In this document: positions 6,907-13,192 of the stretch, piece after piece
Position numbering within the stretch: position 1 is the stretch's first letter
Layout: each line of letters begins with the position of its first letter
Assembly: GCA_964356135.1 (NCBI GenBank)
Contig: CAYHGV010000082.1
Span: forward strand, 1 to 13,192
Reading direction: 5' to 3'
From: CAYHGV01 sp964356135
Lineage (GTDB): Bacteria; Hydrothermota; Tepidihabitantia; CAYHGV01
DNA length: 13,192 bases
The notes under the pieces: generated by a model
The model's input: the letters and a program-made list of their open reading frames with translations, nothing else
Database searches by the model: none
Told to the model about the DNA's origin: nothing
Translations under genes and position numbers: made by a program

Positions 6907-9900
6907 ATGAAACCGGTATTCATGGTAATTGTCTGTGCGGTGTATGGTTTGAGCCTAGGATTTGCGCAAACGGAAAAACAGATTACGCCGTTCGATGCTT
7001 CGACCTATTTTATCGGCGATGCCAAACCGGTAAAAAGCGATCTTACCGGTAATCCGCTCGATTATGCGGGAAAGAGAATCGGGCTTTCGGTCCGGGGAGT
7101 GGAGCTACCCCGGGGCTGGGAAGGGAGTTATCGATTCGCCTGCCGATTTCCGATCATCGATTATGTCTCCAACCGGCCCCTCTATTTGAAACAATGGGCA
7201 GAGGATAATGCTTCGTTCATAAACCGCAGCCATCGCGAAAACGGTATTCGAGCAATCGGTGCCGGACTTGAAATTCTGCGCGGGACGGCGCAGTACCCGG
7301 GGATTTCCGGGCAGGCGAATACATCGGCGGTTGCCGAGTTTCAAAAATCTCTCAGCCAGTCGAACTTCACACCACGCTATCAAAAATTAGTGCTTGCGCT
7401 TGCCAAGAGCTTTCTTAAAGCCAAAGACCTGACTACCCAGGCGAAAAAGAATCTCACCCGCGAAGATTTAGATTTTTTCAATGCCAATCCAGGTTATTTT
7501 CTCTGTCCGGACGGAAAACGGATGTTTCCCATAACCGGCAATGTCGACCCCCAGTTTCAATGGATCGAACGCGCCCGGCGGGTTGGGTATGAATATATTT
7601 TCTATGCGGCAAAAATGATGGCGCAGTCGATTGGGGATTATGTCGCGGCAACAAAAGATTTTAAAATCACAGATTTTTATGCCGATAGCGCTAAAGCCGA
7701 TGAAATTTTTAAGATAAAAACCGAAGCGGGAGTGTTCGTAATTGCTGGAATGGGAAATGATACTCATAGTGAGGATGCAAATTTTATCATCGATTTAGGC
7801 GGCGATGATTCTTATACCAATAATGCCGGTGGCTGCGATTCGGCTGCTGACGGTATTGCGCTCGCTCTGGACCATGCAGGCGATGACCGGTATTCGGCGC
7901 CGGGCAAACGCTATGTCCAGGGGTTCGGTTTTCTCGGCGCGGGGTTTCTGGTCGACCTTGCGGGCGATGATGAATATGTTGCCGGCCATTTTGGACAGGG
8001 GGCAGGGATTATGGGCGTGGGCGCGCTCTGGGATAAAGCGGGAGACGATACCTATGACGCCCAGACCTTTTGTCAGGGCGCAGGGATGTTCGGACTGGGG
8101 ATGCTCCTGGACGGTTCGGGCGAAGATTTTTACGGCTGCGCAAGCCTGGGACAGGGCGGAGCGACGACGCTCGGGCTGGGAGTTCTTTCCGACCTTGAAG
8201 GTGATGATCGCTACGAACTGGCGGTCGGTAAAGACCGGGACCCGTTGGACGGGATACCGGGCTATGGCCAGGGCGGTGCGCTTTCCTGTCGCCAGTATCC
8301 CTGGGAAGGCAAGCTGACCGCGTACGGCGGGGTCGGGATGCTGCTTGATGACCGGGGCAATGACCGCTACCGGACCCAGGGCTGGTGCGACCAGGGCGGC
8401 AGTTATATCATGTCCTTGGGAGTGCTGGTAGATTCCGAAGGCAACGACCACTATTCAGCCGGCACCGGCCAGGGCTCGGGCATTCACATCACCAATGCGA
8501 TTCTTATCGATAAAGATGGAAACGACATCTACGAAGGCGGGTTTCGCACCGGCGGTTCAGGCGGTGACCGTTCGCCCGGATTTCTGATTGATTACCAGGG
8601 GAACGACATCTACAAGTCGAACACCTCGTCCTATGGAACCGGCTGCAAACCGTTCTGCTTTTCGCTGTTCATCGACTACAAAGGCGATGACCGCTACATC
8701 TGCCCTGAGCCCAAAGACAAAATTACGTCTAATAACTGGGACAGCTTTGGCGGGGTCTGGCCCGAATCCGACCCTTATCTCTGGCCATACGCAATCTGCC
8801 TGGATTTGGGCGGAAACGATGATTACCGGGTCAGAAACCGGGAGAATAACACCGAACGGCAGAGCTTCGGCCACGGGATTCAGCTCGACACCGAATGGAA
8901 AGGGGGCGATGTCATCGGTCCGGTCGAAAATCCGCTCGAACCGTATGCCGCTTTTCCATTGCCCGATGCGGTGAAAAAATCCGGTTACTATCGGGACATT
9001 CAGTTATTACAGAATCCGGACTGCTTTGTTCGGTTCCAGGCGGTCGGCCGCATCACCCATGCGCCGGTCGATTGTGTGGAGGTCCTTGCCCAGGCGATTC
9101 TTTCATCGTCACACCGCCAGTTCAACCGCGATGTCCTGGAATGCATCCACAGTTTTTTTGCCGCAAAACAGATAACCGAAAAAGAGATCCCAGCACTGGT
9201 TAAACTTTTGCAGGCTCGGGATACCGAGGTGCGAACGATTATGGCGGACAATTTCCGGATCTGGAAAAACTCCTCAGCCGAAACCGGTCTGATTGCGGCG
9301 CTTGATGATACAACGGCTTCGGTCCGGCGGTTTGCGTTAAGCGCACTCGCGCGTTTGAGCACGGTCAATGCGTTAGTAAAAGCGGCGTGGTTGGCGGTTG
9401 ATGATCCATCCGAGGATGTCAGGCGGACGGCGGTGCGGTTTGTGACCCGGGTGCGGGATGAGGTCGACCCGTTCCCTCTGCTGGCGCAGATTTTAAAAGA
9501 TGATTCGAGCTCGACCGTCCGGGTTGCCGCGGCTGAAGGCATCGGCTTTTTGCAGGACCGGCGTGGGGTTGAGATTCTGGAACGGGCGGCACAATCCGGC
9601 GATGTCTATCTCGAGCGCGCGGCAGGCAAAGCATTGGCAGAATTCGGGGAAGTTTCAGGCATTGAAACGCTGATCCGGTCGCTTTCGTTTCCATCGATCG
9701 ATGCCTTTTATAATTACGATTATAACGTCCCGAATTTTATCGCCGGTTACAGCGGATTTGACCTGCCGGATGATAAACGGTATGAGCAGGCGCAATGGCA
9801 GGAGTGGTTTGCAGAGAATAAAAATGATATTGATATAAAGGCGAACGCTCAGGCGTTTCGCCGGTTGACGCAATTGAGCGACTCTTTGCGCGGCACGACC

Positions 9901-10236
9901 CAGGAAGAGCAGATTCAAAAATACGAAGAGTTCTTGAAAGAATTTCCCACCCACGCGCGCGTTAAAAAGACCCTGGCGGGAATATTGAACGAGGTCGCGT
10001 GGAAAAAGGTGACCGCGCCCAAGGACGGCAAAGACTTTGACCCGGAAAAGGGTTTGGCGTATGCCCGGCGTGCGGTCGAGCTCGCACCCGACCCCGGTTA
10101 TTTTGATACCCTTGCCGAAGCACTCGAAGCGAACGGAAATAAAGACGAAGCGATAAAACTCTGCCGCGAAATGCTGAAAAAATATCCCGGGGAACGGATG
10201 TTCTCAGACCGGCTGGAACGGCTGACGAAGAAGTGA
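6907..10236 (+). CDS. Large exported protein with GDDxY repeats, HEAT repeats and a TPR-like end
   Basis: This 1109-residue protein has an N-terminal signal peptide (hydrophobic 5-19, likely cut after GFA at 18-20), so it should be periplasmic or extracellular. Residues 25-295 are an unrecognised, partly helical region. Residues 298-640 hold twelve copies of xG[DNE]DxY, mostly 26-28 residues apart, each usually preceded by GQGxG and GxLxD; the regularity suggests a beta-solenoid-type fold. Residues about 700-925 carry HEAT-type helices with repeated VRR/VRxxA turns (TEVRTIMA, ASVRRFAL, DVRRTAV, TVRVAAAE). Residues about 1000-1105 look TPR-like (YARRAVELAPDPGYFDTLAEAL, then GNKDEAIKLCREML). 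HEAT and TPR parts usually bind other proteins. No catalytic motif is seen and the function is unknown. It ends in tandem TGA codons and stands alone between two intergenic gaps. Confidence 0.9.
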   Translation: MKPVFMVIVCAVYGLSLGFAQTEKQITPFDASTYFIGDAKPVKSDLTGNPLDYAGKRIGLSVRGVELPRGWEGSYRFACRFPIIDYVSNRPLYLKQWAEDNASFINRSHRENGIRAIGAGLEILRGTAQYPGISGQANTSAVAEFQKSLSQSNFTPRYQKLVLALAKSFLKAKDLTTQAKKNLTREDLDFFNANPGYFLCPDGKRMFPITGNVDPQFQWIERARRVGYEYIFYAAKMMAQSIGDYVAATKDFKITDFYADSAKADEIFKIKTEAGVFVIAGMGNDTHSEDANFIIDLGGDDSYTNNAGGCDSAADGIALALDHAGDDRYSAPGKRYVQGFGFLGAGFLVDLAGDDEYVAGHFGQGAGIMGVGALWDKAGDDTYDAQTFCQGAGMFGLGMLLDGSGEDFYGCASLGQGGATTLGLGVLSDLEGDDRYELAVGKDRDPLDGIPGYGQGGALSCRQYPWEGKLTAYGGVGMLLDDRGNDRYRTQGWCDQGGSYIMSLGVLVDSEGNDHYSAGTGQGSGIHITNAILIDKDGNDIYEGGFRTGGSGGDRSPGFLIDYQGNDIYKSNTSSYGTGCKPFCFSLFIDYKGDDRYICPEPKDKITSNNWDSFGGVWPESDPYLWPYAICLDLGGNDDYRVRNRENNTERQSFGHGIQLDTEWKGGDVIGPVENPLEPYAAFPLPDAVKKSGYYRDIQLLQNPDCFVRFQAVGRITHAPVDCVEVLAQAILSSSHRQFNRDVLECIHSFFAAKQITEKEIPALVKLLQARDTEVRTIMADNFRIWKNSSAETGLIAALDDTTASVRRFALSALARLSTVNALVKAAWLAVDDPSEDVRRTAVRFVTRVRDEVDPFPLLAQILKDDSSSTVRVAAAEGIGFLQDRRGVEILERAAQSGDVYLERAAGKALAEFGEVSGIETLIRSLSFPSIDAFYNYDYNVPNFIAGYSGFDLPDDKRYEQAQWQEWFAENKNDIDIKANAQAFRRLTQLSDSLRGTTQEEQIQKYEEFLKEFPTHARVKKTLAGILNEVAWKKVTAPKDGKDFDPEKGLAYARRAVELAPDPGYFDTLAEALEANGNKDEAIKLCREMLKKYPGERMFSDRLERLTKK
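7798..8826 (+). repeat. Twelve in-frame repeats of about 27 codons (xG[DNE]DxY)
   Basis: Motif copies begin at residues 298, 324, 352, 378, 404, 431, 483, 511, 537, 564, 592 and 635 of the protein starting at 6907. Spacings are 26, 28, 26, 26, 27, 52, 28, 26, 27, 28 and 43. The 52-residue step equals two periods, with GQGG present but the GDDxY lost or displaced by an insertion. A degenerate thirteenth copy (KGGDVI) follows at 665-670. The consensus is GQGxGxxGxGxLxDxxGDDxY. Confidence 0.88.
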
Positions 10237-10278
10237 TGACGTGAGACCTAAGACGTGAGAAGTCAGAAGTAAAAAAAG

Positions 10279-10300
10279 AAAGACGCTTCCTGCGTCTTTT
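10279..10300 (+). terminator. Rho-independent terminator after the repeat protein
   Basis: An 8-bp stem AAAGACGC (10279-10286) and GCGTCTTT (10292-10299) with a 5-nt loop TTCCT is followed by T and preceded by an A-rich run (10271-10281). The U-tract is short, so efficiency is uncertain. It lies 43 nt after the stop codon. The flanking A-run would give some function in the other direction too. Confidence 0.6.
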
Positions 10301-10504
10301 GCGTTTACTCCGTTTCTTGGGTTTCCTGCAATTCCTGCGCCCTTGCGGTTACTGCATCTCCCTTACTCCTCTGCTCCGAAGCTCAACCCCGCGTCTCCTG
10401 CGACTACTGCAATTCCAACGTCTTCTGCATTTACGCTACTCCGCTCCCTACCTCCTCTGCCCCTTCGCTCCCCTGCTCCCCACCTCCCCTGCTCCTTCCT
10501 ACGC
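10301..10504. repeat. Pyrimidine-rich word-like repeats between terminator and promoter
   Basis: The 303-bp gap 10237-10539 has no gene. It opens with a 9-bp direct repeat, GACGTGAGA, at 10238 and 10252. After the terminator, 10301-10504 consists of degenerate words such as TTTCCTGCAATTCCTGCG, CCTTACTCC, TCTGCTCC and CTCCCTACC. The style matches the block at 3316-3411, although no long exact match was seen. Short open frames across it encode low-complexity sequence and are not counted as genes. Confidence 0.55.
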
Positions 10505-10532
10505 TTGACAGAGCCGGCTCTGGTTCTATAAT
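10505..10532 (+). promoter_or_regulatory. Perfect-consensus sigma-70 promoter of the secreted-protein operon
   Basis: TTGACA (10505-10510) and TATAAT (10527-10532) are both 6 of 6, with a 16-bp spacer. Only 7 nt lie between the -10 and the ATG at 10540, so transcription should start on or next to the A of the start codon. Confidence 0.85.
10509..10522. promoter_or_regulatory. 14-bp palindrome in the promoter spacer (candidate operator)
   Basis: CAGAGCCGGCTCTG is a perfect palindrome covering the end of the -35 and most of the spacer of the 10505-10532 promoter. A dimeric regulator bound here would affect RNA polymerase directly. No regulator gene is visible nearby, so its role is inference. 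Confidence 0.45.
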
Positions 10533-10539
10533 AACTTGT

Positions 10540-11577
10540 ATGGGGAATATTGGTTTGAGAGAGGTTTTTATTCTTTGCGTTGGTGGATTCTTATCCCTCA
10601 CCTTAGCCGATCCGATCAGTCCAACCTTTATTAATGAATATCAGACCGCTCCTGACACCTTTCAGCGAGTCGAGCTTTTCTCCTGCCCCGAATTCTTCCG
10701 AACCGGGGTCCACAATATTTATTTAGACAGCATCGTTACCAATAACGGTAAAATGAATTTACAGCATCTGCTCATCGACCCTGCGCTGCCGTATGTCCAA
10801 TGGTTGGATGGAATGATTGACAAAAATGGCGATACGATGCGGATATATTCATGGTTCGACGCTGATCCCTATTACTGGGAGGAAGTTATTCGTGGTCAGA
10901 ACTGGCTCCCGGAATACGCAAGTGTATCATTAATATGGTATAATGATGTACATGGCATAGATTTAACTCGCTGGTACATTGACTTCACCCCGACCTTTGG
11001 TGAAGAGAATGATGGCTATGGTTTTATTAAAGGACAGGTGAAGGATACGAACGGGAAACCGCTGACGGGCATGGTGATTATTAAGGGGGAATACGATAGT
11101 AGTACGGTGTGGAGCTCGGCAGATTGGCAGGACGGGCTCTATGTGACCGTCTTGGCGGTAGGGAAATATTATGTCCGTGCTCAGGCGGACAGTCACTGGA
11201 CTCAGGTATATCCTGAATCGGTCGAGGTAAAGAACCTCGATACGACCGGCGTCGACTTTTCTCTGGCTGGTATTGAAGAAACGCACAACCCCGTTTCGCC
11301 CGCACTCCCGCAATTTTCAATCCTTCCGTTTAATGACAATATAAGAATTCTGTTCCAGCTCCCACGACCGCTTGCGGCGAAAGTGACGGTCTTCGACGGC
11401 TCAGGCCGAATGGTGAAGGTGCTTTTTAACGGCAAGGCGGACAATCGGGCGCATACCCTTTACTGGGACCGGCGAGACCGGTATGGAAAAGAGATGCCCG
11501 CCGGGCTTTATTTCGTAACCCTTGAAGCCGGGAAATCGATGATTACCAAAAAGCTGGTGCTGGTAAAAGGCGGTTAA
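10540..11577 (+). CDS. Secreted protein with lamin-tail-like, carboxypeptidase-regulatory-like and FlgD/T9SS-like domains
   Basis: This 345-residue protein has a signal peptide (hydrophobic 9-22, likely cut near LADP). Residues about 28-158 begin FINEYQTAPDTFQRVELF and end FTPTFGEENDG, which resembles the start and PTPGxxN end of lamin-tail domains. Residues 161-242 (GFIKGQVKDTNGKPLTG...GKYYVRAQADSHWTQVYPESVEV) look like a carboxypeptidase regulatory-type beta-sandwich. Residues about 258-343 form a FlgD-Ig/type IX sorting-like domain (KVTVFDGSGR, YWDRRDRYGKEMPAGLYFV, AGKSMITKK). It is probably exported and surface-attached; its role is unknown. The ATG at 10540 would be leaderless. A TTG at 10555 preceded by GGGGA gives a start (LREVFIL) that aligns better with the paralogue MKKVFVL, so it is a real alternative. 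The paralogue follows after 4 nt. Confidence 0.85.
   Translation: MGNIGLREVFILCVGGFLSLTLADPISPTFINEYQTAPDTFQRVELFSCPEFFRTGVHNIYLDSIVTNNGKMNLQHLLIDPALPYVQWLDGMIDKNGDTMRIYSWFDADPYYWEEVIRGQNWLPEYASVSLIWYNDVHGIDLTRWYIDFTPTFGEENDGYGFIKGQVKDTNGKPLTGMVIIKGEYDSSTVWSSADWQDGLYVTVLAVGKYYVRAQADSHWTQVYPESVEVKNLDTTGVDFSLAGIEETHNPVSPALPQFSILPFNDNIRILFQLPRPLAAKVTVFDGSGRMVKVLFNGKADNRAHTLYWDRRDRYGKEMPAGLYFVTLEAGKSMITKKLVLVKGG
11567..11573 (+). promoter_or_regulatory. Shine-Dalgarno site supporting a GTG start
   Basis: AAGGCGG, one base from AAGGAGG, lies 8 nt before the GTG at 11582, inside the last codons of the preceding gene. It decides for GTG at 11582 over the first in-frame ATG, at 11606-11608, which would break the signal peptide. 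Confidence 0.6.
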
Positions 11578-11581
11578 GGTC

Positions 11582-12571
11582 GTGAAAAAGGTTTTTGTTC
11601 TTAGTATGTTTGGTCTTGTGTGTATCGTCTTAGCCAATGGGTGGGTCGTGTCGATAATAAACGAGTATCAGACCGCTCCTGATTCGTTACAGTGGGTGGA
11701 GCTGTACCCCCTGCCGAAAGGCATATGGAGTTATGATTTTTATGTTGACAGCATAGTCACTTCCAAAGGGAGCACCATTATAAACTGGCATTTCGACCCG
11801 AGTCAGGGAGAGACCTTGAAAGTGGTCCCTTTACCGGGAATGATAAACAAAGATAACGATACGATTCGGGTCTATTGGTGGTGGCCTGATAATGTTAGCT
11901 GGGCTCCATGTCGACCGCGCTGGCCACCACCGGCTGCGAGTGTTTCACTGTATAGATCAGGCGATTATTTTCACGAATATATTGATTTCACCCCCACCCC
12001 GGGTTTATTGAATGATGACCTTGGTTTTATTAAAGGGGTCGTCGCAGACACAGCGGGTAAGCCGTTATTGGCTTATCTGTATGCGAGAAACAGTTATGAT
12101 AGTATTGGGATTAATATTAGTGAATTATCTGGATATGGTTATATCGACTTAGGGGTAGGGAAGTATTACGTCTGTGCCGAGGCGGAGGGGTATCCGCGCC
12201 AGGTTTACCCGGAATCGGTAGAGGTGACGAGCCTCGATACAACCGTCGTGAATTTTACTTTTCCTCAGGGAATTAAGGAGCAGGAGGAATTTTCACCAAT
12301 CGCATTTCCCCAATTTTCGGTCGTTCCGCTCATGAACGAAGTAAAGATTATTTTCCAGCTCCCGAAGTCGATGGAGGTGAAAGTGACGGTCTTTGACGGC
12401 TCAGGCCGGGTGGTGAAGGAGCTGTTTGCGGGCAGGGCGGACAACCGCCCGCACACCCTTTACTGGGACCGGCGGGACCGGTTCGGAAAAACGATGCCCG
12501 CCGGGTTCTATTTTGTCACTCTTGAGGCTGGAAAATCGATGATTACGAAAAAAGTGGTGGTAGTAAAATAA
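11582..12571 (+). CDS. Secreted paralogue of the preceding gene, same domain order
   Basis: This 329-residue protein starts with GTG and has a signal peptide (hydrophobic 4-18). Its three parts match those of its upstream neighbour: a lamin-tail-like part (IINEYQTAPDSLQWVELY at 25-42, ending FTPTPGLLND at 136-145), a carboxypeptidase-regulatory-like part (GFIKGVVADTAGKPLLA...GKYYVCAEAEGYPRQVYPESVEV, about 148-225), and a FlgD/T9SS-like end (KVTVFDGSGRVV to the C-terminus). The last 63 aligned residues agree at 53 positions by hand count, more than the N-terminal half appears to. Residues 97-117 carry an unusual run of Trp and Pro. It arose by tandem duplication and is cotranscribed with its neighbour. 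Function unknown; probably a cell-surface or extracellular protein. The TAA stop overlaps the likely start of the next gene. Confidence 0.87.
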   Translation: MKKVFVLSMFGLVCIVLANGWVVSIINEYQTAPDSLQWVELYPLPKGIWSYDFYVDSIVTSKGSTIINWHFDPSQGETLKVVPLPGMINKDNDTIRVYWWWPDNVSWAPCRPRWPPPAASVSLYRSGDYFHEYIDFTPTPGLLNDDLGFIKGVVADTAGKPLLAYLYARNSYDSIGINISELSGYGYIDLGVGKYYVCAEAEGYPRQVYPESVEVTSLDTTVVNFTFPQGIKEQEEFSPIAFPQFSVVPLMNEVKIIFQLPKSMEVKVTVFDGSGRVVKELFAGRADNRPHTLYWDRRDRFGKTMPAGFYFVTLEAGKSMITKKVVVVK

Positions 12572-13143
12572 AAAAATATTTTTCCTTCGGGCTGTTACTG
12601 TTTCTCTTTTGCGCTCCCCAGAAGAAAAGCCCGGAGTATCCGATAGAATTCTTCAAAGAAAAGGTCGTCGTCACCGTCGATTCCGGCACCGTTTTTGTCG
12701 AAGGGTTTTATTATTTCCGAAATATTACCCCGGAGAAGAAAATCGCGTATGTCTTTTATCCATTCCCGATCGACAGCATCCATTCGTATCCGACCTTCAT
12801 TCAGGTCGAAGAACTTCCATTTACGAAAACCGATTCGGGAGTCACTTTTACCTTGCCGGTCGAAGCGAAAGGGGAGAGAATGTTCGAGGTCCGCTACCGC
12901 CAGAACTTAAACCAGAACCAGGCGCGCTATATCCTCACCACCCTCCGGAAATGGAATAAACCGATCGAAGAAGCGGTGTTTATTGTCAATGTGCCGGAAG
13001 ATTTTAAGGACATTCAGCTTTCGTATCCTGCCGATAGCGTGTGCGAAGTAGAAACCCGGAGAAATTATTTTATAACCAAGCGGAACTTCGGAGGCGAAAA
13101 AGACCTTATAATCTCATGGGAGGAAATTGGAACACTACACTAG
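12568..13143 (+). CDS. Small exported protein with signal peptide, apparent ATA start
   Basis: The frame is open from within the preceding gene to the TAG at 13141. The first in-frame ATG (12853) would drop half the protein, yet the codons upstream encode a clear signal peptide, KKYFSFGLLLFLFC (residues 2-15), and then a continuous, ordinary-looking domain (EFFKEKVVVTVDSGTVFVEGFYYF). The natural start by position is ATA at 12568, reading ATA AAA AAA TAT and overlapping the upstream TAA as ATAA, the place where ATGA is usual. A GGTGG (12556-12560) lies 7 nt before it. The 191-residue product is mostly beta in character. C15 could be lipidated, although FLF before it is not a standard lipobox. 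Alternatives are a sequencing error in an ATG or a CTG start at 12592. Family not recognised. Confidence 0.72.
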   Translation: MKKYFSFGLLLFLFCAPQKKSPEYPIEFFKEKVVVTVDSGTVFVEGFYYFRNITPEKKIAYVFYPFPIDSIHSYPTFIQVEELPFTKTDSGVTFTLPVEAKGERMFEVRYRQNLNQNQARYILTTLRKWNKPIEEAVFIVNVPEDFKDIQLSYPADSVCEVETRRNYFITKRNFGGEKDLIISWEEIGTLH

Positions 13144-13148
13144 TGTAG
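13135..13148. repeat. 14-bp palindrome over the stop codon
   Basis: CTACACTAGTGTAG is a perfect palindrome that includes the TAG stop at 13141-13143. In RNA it could form a 5-bp stem with a CUAG loop. It has no T-tract after it, so it is not a standard terminator. It may instead be a protein-binding site or the edge of an element. Confidence 0.5.
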
Positions 13149-13163
13149 CGTCCCATAAATAAC

Positions 13164-13192
13164 TTGACAATGAATCCTTTTTATGCTATAAT
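13164..13192 (+). promoter_or_regulatory. Perfect-consensus promoter at the right edge
   Basis: TTGACA (13164-13169) and TATAAT (13187-13192) are both perfect, with a 17-bp spacer. The window ends on the last base of the -10, so the gene it drives lies outside. By analogy with 10505-10532 its start codon may follow within about 10 nt. Confidence 0.8.

Noticed and set aside
7795..8451. 218-residue open frame on the minus strand
   Set aside because: It is the antisense shadow of the GDDxY repeat region; its regularity merely mirrors the repeats.
10299..10531. Two short open frames over the intergenic region
   Set aside because: They translate CT-rich word repeats and run into the promoter; no plausible start site or product.
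12609..12959. 116-residue open frame on the plus strand
   Set aside because: It overlaps out of frame with the better-supported gene 12568-13143, is Arg-rich and has no signal peptide or domain.
13135..13148. Rho-independent terminator at the end of the small exported gene
   Set aside because: The palindrome has a short stem and no T-run after it.

Overview
The window looks like part of a bacterial chromosome from an uncultured, probably Gram-negative lineage. The secreted proteins combine signal peptides, carboxypeptidase-regulatory-like folds and a C-terminal FlgD/type IX-sorting-like domain (MPAGxYFVTLEAG...KKxVxVK). That mix is typical of FCB-type and candidate WOR-3-type bacteria. Taxonomy is inferred from this style of protein, not from a marker gene. 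Promoters match the sigma-70 consensus closely (TTGACA/TATAAT), and several sit so near the start codon that leaderless mRNAs are likely. No tRNA, rRNA, CRISPR array or insertion sequence was found.

Layout. (1) Positions 1-3181, minus strand: a two-gene unit of a fused radical SAM/DUF2344 protein followed directly by an RNase E/G-family ribonuclease that runs off the left edge. (2) Positions 3182-3539: a divergent intergenic region with a promoter at each end and pyrimidine-rich, word-like degenerate repeats between. (3) Positions 3540-6662, plus strand: a tightly overlapping three-gene operon of a UbiA/MenA-type prenyltransferase, a radical SAM/SPASM enzyme and a polyprenyl diphosphate synthase. 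Together these suggest synthesis of a prenylated membrane compound such as a quinone. (4) Positions 6663-6906: an intergenic region with CACGAAA-type words in opposing orientations. (5) Positions 6907-10236: a 1109-residue exported protein with about twelve copies of a 26-28-residue xG[DNE]DxY repeat, then HEAT repeats, then a TPR-like end. (6) Positions 10237-10539: a terminator, more word-like repeats, and a perfect-consensus promoter with a 14-bp palindrome across its spacer. (7) Positions 10540-13143: two tandem paralogous secreted proteins and a small signal-peptide protein that appears to start at a rare ATA codon overlapping the previous stop. (8) The right edge has a 14-bp palindrome over the last stop codon and another perfect-consensus promoter, so a new transcription unit starts just outside the window.

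The left half is housekeeping (RNA processing or modification, isoprenoid metabolism). The right half is cell-envelope or extracellular material that is poorly characterised. The most unusual items are the 12-copy repeat protein, the radical SAM enzyme inside the prenyl operon, the compact leaderless promoters, the ATA start and the intergenic word repeats.
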